Source: CAZLYF01 sp964586835 (lineage in GTDB: Bacteria > Bacillota > Clostridia > Christensenellales > Aristaeellaceae). From it: 45,451 nt of DNA. Of this stretch, positions 35,199-43,055 are shown in pieces (the first letter of the stretch is position 1; each line of letters opens with the position of its first letter). The DNA lies in the NCBI GenBank assembly GCA_964586835.1, contig CAZPIC010000016.1, forward strand, positions 1 to 45,451, read 5' to 3'. Made by a program: the position numbers and the translations under genes. Below the pieces are notes generated by a model. It was not told where the DNA came from and did not search any database. It saw only the letters and a list, made by a program, of their open reading frames with translations.

Positions 35199-35567
35199 CT
35201 ATCTTTCACGGATGTGGCTTAAGCCCTGGTCAAAGATGGTCTTGATATGGTCGTCCGCAAGAGAATAGTAAATGACCCTGCCGTCTTTGCGGTATTTGAC
35301 CAGCTTGGCCTGTTTGAGCACCCGCAGTTGGTGGGAAATGGACGACTGCGTCATGTTAAGAAGGGCGGCGATGTCGCAGACACACATCTCTGCCAGAAAG
35401 AGGCCACTGAGGATTCTGACCCGGGTCGGGTCGCCAAAGACTTTGAAAAACGCTGCCAGGTCGGCCGTGAGCTCTTCGCCGGGCATGTGCCTGCGAACCT
35501 CTTGAACCACCTGTTCATGGATCACGGTACAACCGCAGCGGTCAGGCTGATCGGTATGAGGCTTCAC
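35199..35567 (-). CDS. ArsR/SmtB-family metal-responsive repressor
   Basis: Winged-helix repressor of 122 residues that should release DNA on binding heavy-metal ions. The helix preceding the recognition helix carries the metal motif EMCVCDIA (CxC near residues 60-62), and an N-terminal CGC pair (residues 11-13) resembles the extra thiols of CadC-type cadmium/lead sensors. The DNA-reading region is TQSSISHQLRVLKQAKLV. GTG 35567 is the likely start because GGGAGGTGA lies 5 bases upstream. It is divergent from the P-type ATPase gene and probably represses it through the palindrome at 35734-35763. Confidence 0.9.
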   Translation of the reverse strand: MKPHTDQPDRCGCTVIHEQVVQEVRRHMPGEELTADLAAFFKVFGDPTRVRILSGLFLAEMCVCDIAALLNMTQSSISHQLRVLKQAKLVKYRKDGRVIYYSLADDHIKTIFDQGLSHIRER

Positions 35568-35617
35568 GGCGTCACCTCCCTGAATCAACGGAATGTGGGC
35601 GGCATCCCTTTGCTGGG

Positions 35618-35646
35618 ATCATAGGTCTTCCTGGCTGGAAGGTCAA
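35618..35646 (-). promoter_or_regulatory. Promoter of the ArsR-family regulator
   Basis: On the minus strand, -35 TTGACC (35646-35641) and -10 TATGAT (35623-35618), 17 bases apart. Transcription would begin near 35611 and give a leader of about 45 bases. No palindrome overlaps this promoter. Confidence 0.7.
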
Positions 35647-35699
35647 CGGAGGCTTGCTTAGCCGAGCACAGGACCGAATGACAAAACTTTCCCGCTCGG

Positions 35700-35728
35700 T
35701 TGAACCGGGAGGCGTCACAGGGTATACT
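35700..35728 (+). promoter_or_regulatory. Promoter of the heavy-metal ATPase
   Basis: -35 TTGAAC (35700-35705), 17-base spacer, -10 TATACT (35723-35728). The predicted start, near 35735, falls inside the palindromic operator. The leader to the GTG start at 35858 is about 120 bases. Confidence 0.78.
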
Positions 35729-35733
35729 ATTAA

Positions 35734-35763
35734 TAGCTGAATGTATGCGCATATGTTCAGCTA
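35734..35763. promoter_or_regulatory. Palindromic operator at the ATPase transcription start
   Basis: A 30-base palindrome with arms TAGCTGAA and TTCAGCTA around a TATGCGCATA core; 26 of 30 positions are symmetric. It begins five bases after the -10 box. Long TGAA...TTCA palindromes of this kind at the start site are typical ArsR/SmtB-family operators, and the regulator gene is divergent next door. Binding is inferred. Confidence 0.72.
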
Positions 35764-35857
35764 TAGAAGGCACAAAACCCTGGACGACCGATGGGAAGAG
35801 GTGTAGGGTGCCAAACAAGCCTGAGACAGGAAAAAGACGGGGAAAGGGGATGATCGC

Positions 35858-37951
35858 GTGGAAAGGGAGTTCTTGCTGGAGGGCTTAAGCTGCGCAGCCT
35901 GTGCAGGCAGGATCGAAAAAACCGTCCTGGCACACAAAGGCGTACGCGCTGCCTCTGTCAATATGGCCAACGCAACACTGCGCCTGGAAGGGGATGTCCT
36001 GCCGGGAGACCTTGAAGAGGACGTCAGGCGCATCATCAAACAGATAGAGCCCGAGGTGAGGGTCAGCGAAAAAAACGGGGCAGAGCGGACAGTAAAACGG
36101 GGATGGATCGCATGGTCCCGTCAGGACATGTTGACGCTCCTTGCGGGGGCAGCGGCTTTCGCGCTGGGGATGGTGCCGGGGCTTGCCGAGAAGCACAGGG
36201 TGATGCTCTTCCTGTTCAGTTACGCGATCCTGGGATGGGAGGTGGTCTGGAGGGCGCTTCGCAATGCAGCCCGAGGACGGCTGTTTGATGAGAACTTTTT
36301 AATGACGGTCGCCACCCTGGGCGCGTTCGCCATTGGAGAGTTCGCGGAGGCTGCCGGCGTGATGCTTTTCTATCAGGTGGGCGAGACCCTGCAGCAAGCA
36401 GCTGTCCTTAGGTCCAGAAAATCCATCGCTGATCTGATGGACATCCGCCCGGATTTTGCCAACGTGGAAAGAGGGGGCGGACTTTTGCGCGTGTCGCCGG
36501 AGAGCGTCGGAATCGGGGACGTAATCGTCATAAGACCAGGGGAGAAGATCCCGCTGGACGGCAGGGTTTTAAGCGGAGAGTCCATGCTGGACATGGCTGC
36601 GCTGACAGGCGAGACGAAACCCCGGCGCGCGCGGGAAGAGAGCGAAGTTCTTTCGGGCAGCGTGAACCTAAGCGGCGTGCTTCGCGTGAGGGTAACAAAG
36701 GACTATGGGGAATCCACAGCCACGAGGATTGTCGACCTGGTGGAGAACTCCGCTGCTAAAAAGGCTCCCACGGAGAACTTCATTACCCGATTTTCCCGCG
36801 TCTATACCCCGGCGGTGGTGGGTGTCGCAGCGCTGCTGGCAGTCGCTCCCCCTCTGTTGTGGGGGGCGCCGTGGGCGGAATGGATGAACCGGGGCCTGGT
36901 GTTCCTGGTGATTTCCTGCCCCTGCGCGCTGGTCATCTCCATCCCCCTGGGCTTTTTCGGAGGGATTGGGGGCGCGTCCAAAAAGGGCGTCCTGGTCAAG
37001 GGCGGCAATTATCTGGAGGCACTCAGCCGGGTGGACACCGTGGTGTTTGACAAAACAGGCACGCTGACCCACGGCATCTTTGAAGTTACAGGCGTGGTGC
37101 CTGCTGATGGCCATACGGCAGAGGAAGTGCTGGCGCTTGCCGCGCACGCTGAAGCGCACTCCGGACATCCGATTGCCGCTTCCATCCGCAGAGGGTACCA
37201 GGGCACCCTCGACCTGGGCGCCATCGCGGAAGTGGAGGAGGTCGCGGGACAAGGTGTCAGGGCACGGATCGGGGAGCAGGAGGTGTTGGTGGGCAGCGGG
37301 CGCTTGATGCAGCGCAGGGGAATAGGCTATGAGGCGCAGTCCGGCGCGGCCACCAGGGTGTATGTGGCCGTCGACGGCGCTTTTGTGGGCAGCATCGCTA
37401 TTTCCGACACCCTGAAGCCCGACAGCGCGGAGGCGGTGCGGAAGCTGAGGGCACTGGGCGTGCGCCATATAGCGATGCTGACCGGCGACCATGCAGCGGT
37501 CGCGGCGGAGACGGCGGGACAGCTGGGGATTGAGGAGGTCTATGCTGAGCTTCTGCCTGAAGACAAGGTCAGCAAGCTGGAAGAGCTCGAAAAGGGGATG
37601 CGCGACGGAGGCAAGCTGGTTTTTGTCGGAGACGGCATCAACGATGCGCCTGTGCTTGCGCGGGCGGACATCGGTGTTGCCATGGGAGGACTGGGTTCAG
37701 ACGCGGCGATTGAGGCGGCCGATGTGGTGCTGATGACCGACGAGCCCTCGCGGATGATCGACGCCATCCGGGCGGCGCGGACCACCAGGAGGATTGTATG
37801 GCAGAACATTTTGTTCGCGATGGGCGTGAAAGGGCTCTTTTTGCTGCTGTGGGCGATGGGCATCGCCAGGATGTGGGAAGCGGTGTTCGCCGATGTGGGC
37901 GTTGCGGTGCTCGCCATCCTCAACGCCATGCGTGCCATGCGGATGAAGTGA
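35858..37951 (+). CDS. cadA: P1B-type heavy-metal-transporting ATPase (CadA/ZntA-like)
   Basis: Membrane ATPase of 697 residues that would export soft divalent metals (Zn/Cd/Pb) from the cell. The N-terminal metal-binding domain has GLSCAACAGRIEK (CxxC at residues 12-15). The translocation motif SCPCAL is near residue 353, the phosphorylation site DKTGTLTHG near 398, the SGHP motif near 435, and GDGINDAP near 591. Two hydrophobic helices follow residue 85, and further pairs flank the core. The CPC motif fits both Cu+ and Zn/Cd pumps; the CxC-type ArsR repressor nearby favours Zn/Cd/Pb. GTG 35858 follows GAAAGGGGA by 8 bases. Confidence 0.93.
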   Translation: MEREFLLEGLSCAACAGRIEKTVLAHKGVRAASVNMANATLRLEGDVLPGDLEEDVRRIIKQIEPEVRVSEKNGAERTVKRGWIAWSRQDMLTLLAGAAAFALGMVPGLAEKHRVMLFLFSYAILGWEVVWRALRNAARGRLFDENFLMTVATLGAFAIGEFAEAAGVMLFYQVGETLQQAAVLRSRKSIADLMDIRPDFANVERGGGLLRVSPESVGIGDVIVIRPGEKIPLDGRVLSGESMLDMAALTGETKPRRAREESEVLSGSVNLSGVLRVRVTKDYGESTATRIVDLVENSAAKKAPTENFITRFSRVYTPAVVGVAALLAVAPPLLWGAPWAEWMNRGLVFLVISCPCALVISIPLGFFGGIGGASKKGVLVKGGNYLEALSRVDTVVFDKTGTLTHGIFEVTGVVPADGHTAEEVLALAAHAEAHSGHPIAASIRRGYQGTLDLGAIAEVEEVAGQGVRARIGEQEVLVGSGRLMQRRGIGYEAQSGAATRVYVAVDGAFVGSIAISDTLKPDSAEAVRKLRALGVRHIAMLTGDHAAVAAETAGQLGIEEVYAELLPEDKVSKLEELEKGMRDGGKLVFVGDGINDAPVLARADIGVAMGGLGSDAAIEAADVVLMTDEPSRMIDAIRAARTTRRIVWQNILFAMGVKGLFLLLWAMGIARMWEAVFADVGVAVLAILNAMRAMRMK

Positions 37952-37976
37952 TGCACTTGCCGTTCAGGACGATCCC

Positions 37977-38654
37977 ATGGGCGTAGCGTATGGCCATATT
38001 GTCTCCGGCCGCTTTGTGGAGCGCCCCAACCGCTTTGTAGCCCGGGTGGAGGTCTTGGGGGAGGAACTCCTCTGCCATGTGAAAAATACCGGGCGCTGCC
38101 GGGAACTGCTGCTTCCCGGTGCTCGGGTCATCCTGGCCAAGGCAGCACGGGAAGAGCGGAAAACCCGCTGGGATCTGGTGGCTGTGTACAAGGGGAAGAT
38201 GCTGGTGAACATCGACAGCCTGGCCCCTAACGCCGTAGCCGGGGACTATCTGCGCTCGCGCTTCCCCGGGGCTGTCATCCGGCGGGAAGTGACCCTGAAG
38301 CATTCCAGGCTGGATTTTCATGTGCAGACGGAAGGACACAGCGTCTATGTAGAGGTGAAAGGCTGCACCCTGGAAGAGGAGGGTCTGGCCCTTTTTCCTG
38401 ACGCTCCCACCCTGCGGGGTGTAAGACATCTTGAGACGCTTGCGGACTGTGCCCGCCAGGGCCATCAGGCCCTGGCGATCTTCATGATCCAGATGCGGCC
38501 GGTACGGGCTTTTTCGCCCCATGACCGGATGCACCCCGCCTTTGGCCTGGCCTTGAGGAAGGCGGCGCAGGCGGGGGTTGAAGTCCTGGCGTTTGATTGC
38601 GTAACGGAGGAGCAGGGCATGCAGCTGGGAACGGCGGTGCCGGTGCTTCTGTAG
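37977..38654 (+). CDS. sfsA: SfsA family protein
   Basis: SfsA (sugar fermentation stimulation) protein, 225 residues, of unsettled function; family members have been described as DNA-binding and carry a nuclease-like fold. Conserved stretches are RFVERPNRFVARV at the N-terminus, CHVKNTGRCRELL near residue 35, and VEVKGCTL near residue 123. ATG 37977 lacks an obvious ribosome binding site, although the family N-terminus fits well. It lies 25 bases after the ATPase gene and may be read through from it. Confidence 0.88.
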   Translation: MGVAYGHIVSGRFVERPNRFVARVEVLGEELLCHVKNTGRCRELLLPGARVILAKAAREERKTRWDLVAVYKGKMLVNIDSLAPNAVAGDYLRSRFPGAVIRREVTLKHSRLDFHVQTEGHSVYVEVKGCTLEEEGLALFPDAPTLRGVRHLETLADCARQGHQALAIFMIQMRPVRAFSPHDRMHPAFGLALRKAAQAGVEVLAFDCVTEEQGMQLGTAVPVLL

Positions 38655-38678
38655 GCGCAGATCGGCGGCAGGGGGCGC

Positions 38679-39308
38679 TTATGGGGAACGGAAGACTGCG
38701 GGCTGGGAATCCAACGCTGCTTCGGGGAAGAGTATTTCCCTCACTTTTTGCTGAAGCTCGGGCAGGAGTTCTTCCTCGAACCACGCGTTCTTGCTCAGCC
38801 ACCGCTGGTTGAGGGGAGAAGGGTGTACCAGCGGGAAGAAGCGGGGAAGGTATTCATGGAAGGCGCGCACGGTGTCCGTCAGGGTTCGCCCGGCTGCTTT
38901 TCCAAGGTAATAGGCTTGGGCGTATCGTCCCAGAAGCAGGAGGAGGCGGGCATCCGGCATGAGATCCAACAGCCTCGCATGCCAGAGGGGAGCAAAAGCC
39001 CCGCGCGGATGCCGGTCTCCCTGCCCGTCCTTGCCCTGATAATAGAAGTCCATGGGCAGGTGGGCGACCTGGGCGGGGTCGCGAAAGACGCTTTCAGGGA
39101 TACCCAGCCAGTGCATCAGACGCAGGCCTGAAGCGTCGTTCCAGGGAACCATGGACTGCTGCGCCCTGAGGCTTGGCGCGTGACCGATGATGATCAGCTG
39201 CGCCCTTTCATGCGCCACAAAGAGGGGATGCAGGCCCCTGGCCAGAAAGGCTTCATTGCTGGGATGGTGTGCAATCTCCCTCCGGAGCGCCTCGATGGCA
39301 TTGCTCAT
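38679..39308 (-). CDS. Uracil-DNA glycosylase-superfamily protein
   Basis: Protein of 209 residues of the uracil-DNA glycosylase fold (COG1573-like), which would remove damaged or deaminated bases from DNA. It has the N-terminal IIIGHAPSLRAQQSMVPWNDASGLRL pattern (given here as IIGHAPS...VPWNDASG) in the position of the active-site loop and the later HPSPLN motif near residue 163. Family members with this loop include poorly characterised glycosylases, so substrate is uncertain. ATG 39308 follows GAGG by 7 bases. It follows the DUF488 gene on the same strand with a gap of about 126 bases and is convergent with sfsA. Confidence 0.85.
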   Translation of the reverse strand: MSNAIEALRREIAHHPSNEAFLARGLHPLFVAHERAQLIIIGHAPSLRAQQSMVPWNDASGLRLMHWLGIPESVFRDPAQVAHLPMDFYYQGKDGQGDRHPRGAFAPLWHARLLDLMPDARLLLLLGRYAQAYYLGKAAGRTLTDTVRAFHEYLPRFFPLVHPSPLNQRWLSKNAWFEEELLPELQQKVREILFPEAALDSQPAVFRSP

Positions 39309-39434
39309 GGCAAGGCCTCGAGCGCAGCCACGGAAGGATGCACGGGACCTGCCGCAAAGGCTCTGCGCCGCTGTCTGCGAAAGGCGGATGTAATAGGAGG
39401 GCTCATTGGCGTTGTTGGGTGCACATGTGGATCC

Positions 39435-39977
39435 TCAGCCTTTCGTTTCTTTGTCCGCTGCCCCATCGCCCGGGTACGTGACGCGGGTTCCCTCCACCCT
39501 TGCAAACGGCGTCATTGCGTGTGGCTCAACCTTTCTCTCGCCCATGATATGCAGCACCTGCACCCCGCGGGCAAGCAGAGCGTCGCTGACCAGCGAGCGG
39601 TGGCAGCGCCAGGGAACAGCCTCGGCGCATAGGAGGACGGTCGTTTTGCCGGCAGCCAGGTGCAGTAGCGCCTGAAGACCTTCCTCAAAAGGGGCAGTCT
39701 GCATGTAGTCGGCATAGTTTCGGAAGGAGGCGTTGCGCCAGGCCGTGTTCATAGAGGGTTCCGCTCGAGGCCGCAGGCCGCCCAGCTTCTTCAGATGGAT
39801 ATATTCGATGCCCGCGTCGCTCAGGGATTGCGCCAGCGCCTTCTGGCCATACTGCGGGTTGTACCGGGAGCCCGGAACCGTACGGATATCCGCCAGAAGC
39901 GAGATACCCTTCTCCCTGAGCAAGGCGATAAAAGCCTCAATGGTTCGTGTGGAATGACCGATGGTGTAGAGGGTCAT
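39435..39977 (-). CDS. DUF488 family protein
   Basis: Uncharacterised protein of 180 residues with the DUF488 signature: YTIGHSTRTIEAFI at the N-terminus, LLADIRTVPGSRYNPQY near residue 27, and LLCAEAVPWRCHRSLV near residue 115. The conserved Cys, Arg and His suggest an enzyme, but no activity is established. Some DUF488 proteins sit beside DNA-repair genes, and here a uracil-DNA-glycosylase-like gene follows, probably in the same transcript. ATG 39977 follows GAGG by 6 bases. Confidence 0.86.
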   Translation of the reverse strand: MTLYTIGHSTRTIEAFIALLREKGISLLADIRTVPGSRYNPQYGQKALAQSLSDAGIEYIHLKKLGGLRPRAEPSMNTAWRNASFRNYADYMQTAPFEEGLQALLHLAAGKTTVLLCAEAVPWRCHRSLVSDALLARGVQVLHIMGERKVEPHAMTPFARVEGTRVTYPGDGAADKETKG

Positions 39978-40065
39978 GGCGACCTCGCTTCATGGGCGGC
40001 GGGCGGGAAACTGCGGTAAGGGGAAGACGAACATCATGAACCCTTCCTTGTCACGGGGATACAGC

Positions 40066-40094
40066 AGCATAGCATGGCCGTTTTTTAAGGGCAA
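40066..40094 (-). promoter_or_regulatory. Promoter of the DUF488/glycosylase genes
   Basis: On the minus strand, -35 TTGCCC (40094-40089), 17 bases, and an extended -10 TGCTATGCT whose hexamer TATGCT is 40071-40066. Transcription would start near 40059, about 80 bases before the DUF488 start codon. Confidence 0.6.
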
Positions 40095-40232
40095 CCGCCT
40101 GTGCCGGCCAAAGGCTGCGGGCAAACAAACGCAGACTGCTCTGTCAGCGGGTTTTCGGGACGCATCCGGGCGGAAGAGCCATAAAGAAGCGACTGCCTGC
40201 AGGCGACGACGTCGGACCGCCATCAGCCATGT

Positions 40233-40255
40233 AAAAAACTGCTCTTGTCGGGCAG
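40233..40255 (-). terminator. Terminator following the tRNA-Val fragment
   Basis: On the minus strand, CTGCCC / GAGCAG form a 6-bp stem (one G-U) around a 5-base loop and are followed by six T (40238-40233). It begins three bases after the CCA end of the tRNA-Val fragment, as expected of a former tRNA transcription unit. Confidence 0.65.
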
Positions 40256-40257
40256 AA

Positions 40258-40312
40258 TGGTGGTCTGTATCGGACTCGAACCAATGACTCCATTGATGTG
40301 AACGATGTGCTC
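40258..40312 (-). pseudogene. tRNA-Val (CAC) 3' fragment
   Basis: On the minus strand the last 55 bases of a tRNA are recognisable: one D-stem arm GAGC, an anticodon arm CATCG-TTCACAT-CAATG (anticodon CAC, valine; one C-A mismatch), a fully paired T arm ATTGG-TTCGAGT-CCGAT, the acceptor strand ACAGACC, and an encoded ACCA. The partner acceptor strand (GGTCTGT) and the 5' D arm are missing upstream, where unrelated sequence follows. It is therefore a truncated tRNA gene, followed by its own terminator. Confidence 0.72.
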
Positions 40313-40404
40313 TGGGCAGGGGGTAGAAAGCATCGTAAGAATTGAGGTAAAATCATTGAACGTTCCCTTGTTGGCCAGGGGATTCGTTGGAGAGCGTATA
40401 ATGA

Positions 40405-40465
40405 GGGGGACTCAAGATCCATCCGGCTGAGGCCCATGTGGATTCGAATCCCGCCCTCTGCGCCA
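40405..40465 (+). pseudogene. tRNA-Leu (CAA)-like 3' fragment
   Basis: On the plus strand a degraded tRNA 3' half is visible: anticodon loop CTCAAGA (anticodon CAA, leucine) flanked by an imperfect stem, a 15-base variable arm with GGC-TGAG-GCC pairing (class II type), a T arm with loop TTCGAAT and one A-C mismatch, acceptor strand CCTCTGC and GCCA. No GCAGAGG acceptor partner exists upstream. It ends 31 bases before the ABC ATPase start codon. Confidence 0.5.
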
Positions 40466-40495
40466 CAGTCGCAATCAAAACAGGAGGCTGGCCCG

Positions 40496-41209
40496 ATGCT
40501 TAGAATAGAACACCTGGTGAAGCGGTACGGCGACAAGATGGCGGTGGACGATCTGTCGCTGCACATCAAGCGAGGGGAGATCTACGGCTTTATTGGCCAC
40601 AACGGCGCGGGGAAGACCACTACCATCAAGGCCTGCGCGGGTATCCTGGGCTTTGACGGGGGCGAGGTCATGATCGACGGAGTCTCTGTGAAGGAGGACC
40701 CGATCAAGTGCAAGAAGATGCTGGCCTACATCCCTGATAACCCGGACCTGTACGAGTTTTACACCGGCATCAAGTACCTGAACTTCATTGCCGATGTCTA
40801 CGGCGTGCCCAGGGCGGAGCGCGAGGAGCGCATCAGTCGCTATGCCGGCCTGTTTGAGCTGACGCCCGATCTGGGCCAATTAATCAGCGCCTACTCCCAC
40901 GGCATGAAGCAGAAACTGGCCATCATCAGCGCCTTGATCCACGCGCCCAAGCTGATGATGCTCGACGAGCCCTTCACGGGCCTTGACCCCAAGGCGAGCC
41001 ACCTGCTCAAAGGCCTGATGCGCGAGATCTGCGATCAGGGCGGGGCGATTTTTTTCTCCACCCACGTGCTGGAGGTGGCGGAGAAGCTGTGCGACAAGGT
41101 GGCCATCATCCGCAAGGGCAAGCTGGTCATCTCCGGCAGCATGGCCGAGGTGAAGGGCGCGGACTCGCTGGAGGAAGTGTTCCTCGAACTGGAGGAGCAA
41201 CATGCTTAA
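40496..41209 (+). CDS. ABC transporter ATP-binding protein (export type)
   Basis: ATPase of 237 residues for the membrane protein encoded next. Walker A GHNGAGKTT is near residue 37, the signature is modified (YSHGMKQKLAI near 138), and Walker B LMMLDEPFTGLDP is near 158, followed by the FFSTHVLEVAE switch histidine. This pattern belongs to the CcmA/DrrA-like ATPases of ABC-2 type exporters. ATG 40496 follows AGGAGG by 8 bases; an in-frame reading from 40436 runs through the tRNA-like sequence and is rejected. It overlaps the permease gene by eight bases. Confidence 0.9.
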   Translation: MLRIEHLVKRYGDKMAVDDLSLHIKRGEIYGFIGHNGAGKTTTIKACAGILGFDGGEVMIDGVSVKEDPIKCKKMLAYIPDNPDLYEFYTGIKYLNFIADVYGVPRAEREERISRYAGLFELTPDLGQLISAYSHGMKQKLAIISALIHAPKLMMLDEPFTGLDPKASHLLKGLMREICDQGGAIFFSTHVLEVAEKLCDKVAIIRKGKLVISGSMAEVKGADSLEEVFLELEEQHA

Positions 41210-42809
41210 GGCCCTGATCAAAGCCCGATTTGCCGCGATGTTCAGCAATATGTTCCGGGGCAACAGGGGCAAAAAGAAGCGCGGCCTGCTGATGAAAATC
41301 CTTGTGGGTGTGCTGGCTGTGTATGTCATCGCGCAGTTTCTGGCGATGTTCGGCTTCCTGTTTGACGCCGTCCTGCCACCGCTGCTGGAAGCGGGGCTGG
41401 GCTGGCTGTATTTTGCGCTGGTTGGCATCATGGCCTTCGGCTTTATCTTTGTGGGCAGCGTGCTGATGACGCAGTCGACGCTGTACGAGGCTAAGGATAA
41501 CGAGCTGCTGCTGGCTATGCCCATCCCACCCCGGCTGATCCTGATATCGCGCTTGCTGACGCTGCTGGGCGTCAACTATGTGTTTGAGGGTTTGATTTCC
41601 ATTCCGGCCGCAGTGGTCTTCGCGATGCACGCGCCGGTCGCAGCCGTCGGGGCTGTGTACTTCGTGATCGCCTTCCTCTTCCTGCCGCTGATGGCGATGG
41701 CTCTGTCCAGCTTCTTCGGCTGGCTGCTGGCCCTGATCTCCTCCCGCCTGCGGGTGAAGAGCCTGCTGGTGACGGCGATGTCAATCATCTTTTTGCTGCT
41801 GTACTTCTATATGTTTTCAAGCCTCAGCGATTACTTGAACCATCTGATCGCCAACGGGGAACAGATTGCCAGCGCGGTGCAGCGCGCCCTCTTCCCGGCC
41901 TATCACCTGGGGCTGGCCATCGCGCAGGAGAACGCGGGGAGCCTTTTGATCTTTATCCTGTGCGCGGTCGTGCCCTTCCTGCTGGTCTACCTGGTGCTGA
42001 GCGCCAACTTTTTCCGCATCGTGGCGGCCAGGCCCGGCGCCGCCAGGGCCAAGTACAGGGGAAAGTCGCTGAAGGTCAGCGGGGCAATGACGGCGCTTGT
42101 GCGCAAGGAGCTGCGGCACTTCTTTTCAAGCCCCATGTACATCCTCAACGCCTCCATGGGCGCCATCTTGACCTGCATCCTGCCCATCGTCCTGCTGTTT
42201 CGCCGCGATTTGCTGAGCACCCTGTTTGCCGATGTCTTTCCGGGCATCGCCGGGCTGACCGGCCCCTTCGTGCTGCTGGTGCTGTGCGGCATCGCCACCA
42301 CCAACATCATCTCGGCGCCTTCCATCTCGCTGGAGGGAAAGAACCTGTGGATCGCGCAATCGATTCCGGTGAAAGCCGGCGATGTGCTGCTTTCCAAGGC
42401 TTACGCGCACATGGCGGTCTGTTTGCCTTCGGTGCTGTTTGCCGGCGTGATGCTCAACCTGATCCTCGACATCAGCCTGCTGATGCGGGCGCTGCTGTTT
42501 CTGGCGCCGGCAGCGCTCACCCTGTTCCAGGCACTGTTCGGCGTGGCGGTCAACCTGCGCTTTCCCAAGTTTGACTGGATCAGTGAAATGGTTGCCGTCA
42601 AGCAGGGGGCCAGCACCCTGATCGCCATGTTCGGCGCGATGGCGCTGGTCGCCCTGCCCACCATCCTGTACGCGACGGCTCTGAGCAGCCTGATCAAGCC
42701 GGAGAATTACATCGCTCTGGTAACGCTGCTGATCTTTGCCCTGGCTGCCGGGGTGTATGTCTTCCTGCAAACCAAAGGCGAAAAGGCGTTCGCGGAACTC
42801 AGTGCTTGA
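41202..42809 (+). CDS. ABC-2-like exporter permease
   Basis: Integral membrane protein of 535 residues with about twelve to fourteen hydrophobic segments, pairing with the upstream ATPase. The conserved-looking cytoplasmic stretch TQSTLYEAKDNELLLAMPIPPRLIL, seen as YEAKDNELLLAMPI near residue 100, and ALVRKELRHFFSSPMYI near residue 300 are typical of large putative ABC exporter permeases of Firmicutes. The cargo is unknown. No regulator is adjacent. It starts at ATG 41202 within the ATPase end. Confidence 0.85.
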   Translation: MLKALIKARFAAMFSNMFRGNRGKKKRGLLMKILVGVLAVYVIAQFLAMFGFLFDAVLPPLLEAGLGWLYFALVGIMAFGFIFVGSVLMTQSTLYEAKDNELLLAMPIPPRLILISRLLTLLGVNYVFEGLISIPAAVVFAMHAPVAAVGAVYFVIAFLFLPLMAMALSSFFGWLLALISSRLRVKSLLVTAMSIIFLLLYFYMFSSLSDYLNHLIANGEQIASAVQRALFPAYHLGLAIAQENAGSLLIFILCAVVPFLLVYLVLSANFFRIVAARPGAARAKYRGKSLKVSGAMTALVRKELRHFFSSPMYILNASMGAILTCILPIVLLFRRDLLSTLFADVFPGIAGLTGPFVLLVLCGIATTNIISAPSISLEGKNLWIAQSIPVKAGDVLLSKAYAHMAVCLPSVLFAGVMLNLILDISLLMRALLFLAPAALTLFQALFGVAVNLRFPKFDWISEMVAVKQGASTLIAMFGAMALVALPTILYATALSSLIKPENYIALVTLLIFALAAGVYVFLQTKGEKAFAELSA

Positions 42810-43055
42810 CGCGGCGCCGCTTCGCGAATGTAGCGCACTACGCGCTAATGAAGTTCAGCCACTCACGCGGGGAGATTCTCATGGATACTACTTCGTTTCC
42901 CTTACTCTGAGTTTACTTGCTTCGTGCTTATTTTTCTTTGAGGCACGACTGAGATAAATGCTCGAAATTGGAAGAAAATGGGCTCGTTTGGGTCCTATCT
43001 ACTGCCTGTCAAGAGCCTCCTATTATCTAACTGATGAAAGTTACGGTTTAATCCG
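42810..43055. other. Convergent intergenic region
   Basis: This 246-base gap between the exporter permease (plus) and the CHAP-like gene (minus) becomes AT-richer rightwards. Only a small hairpin, TAGCGC/GCGCTA at 42831-42847, is seen. No T-run terminator or gene is recognisable. Confidence 0.4.

Larger units (their letters stand above)
39978..40495. other. Gap with promoter, terminator and two tRNA fragments
   Basis: These 518 bases hold no protein gene. They contain the promoter of the DUF488 gene (40066-40094), a minus-strand terminator (40233-40255), a tRNA-Val 3' half (40258-40312, minus), and a tRNA-Leu-like 3' half (40405-40465, plus). Between the two halves (40313-40404) I see no matching 5' halves, only a TATAAT (40397-40402) without a well-spaced -35 box. 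Confidence 0.6.

Noticed and set aside
40397..40402. TATAAT as the promoter of the ABC exporter
   Set aside because: No -35 box lies at a 16-18 base distance; the nearest TTGGCC is 20 bases away.
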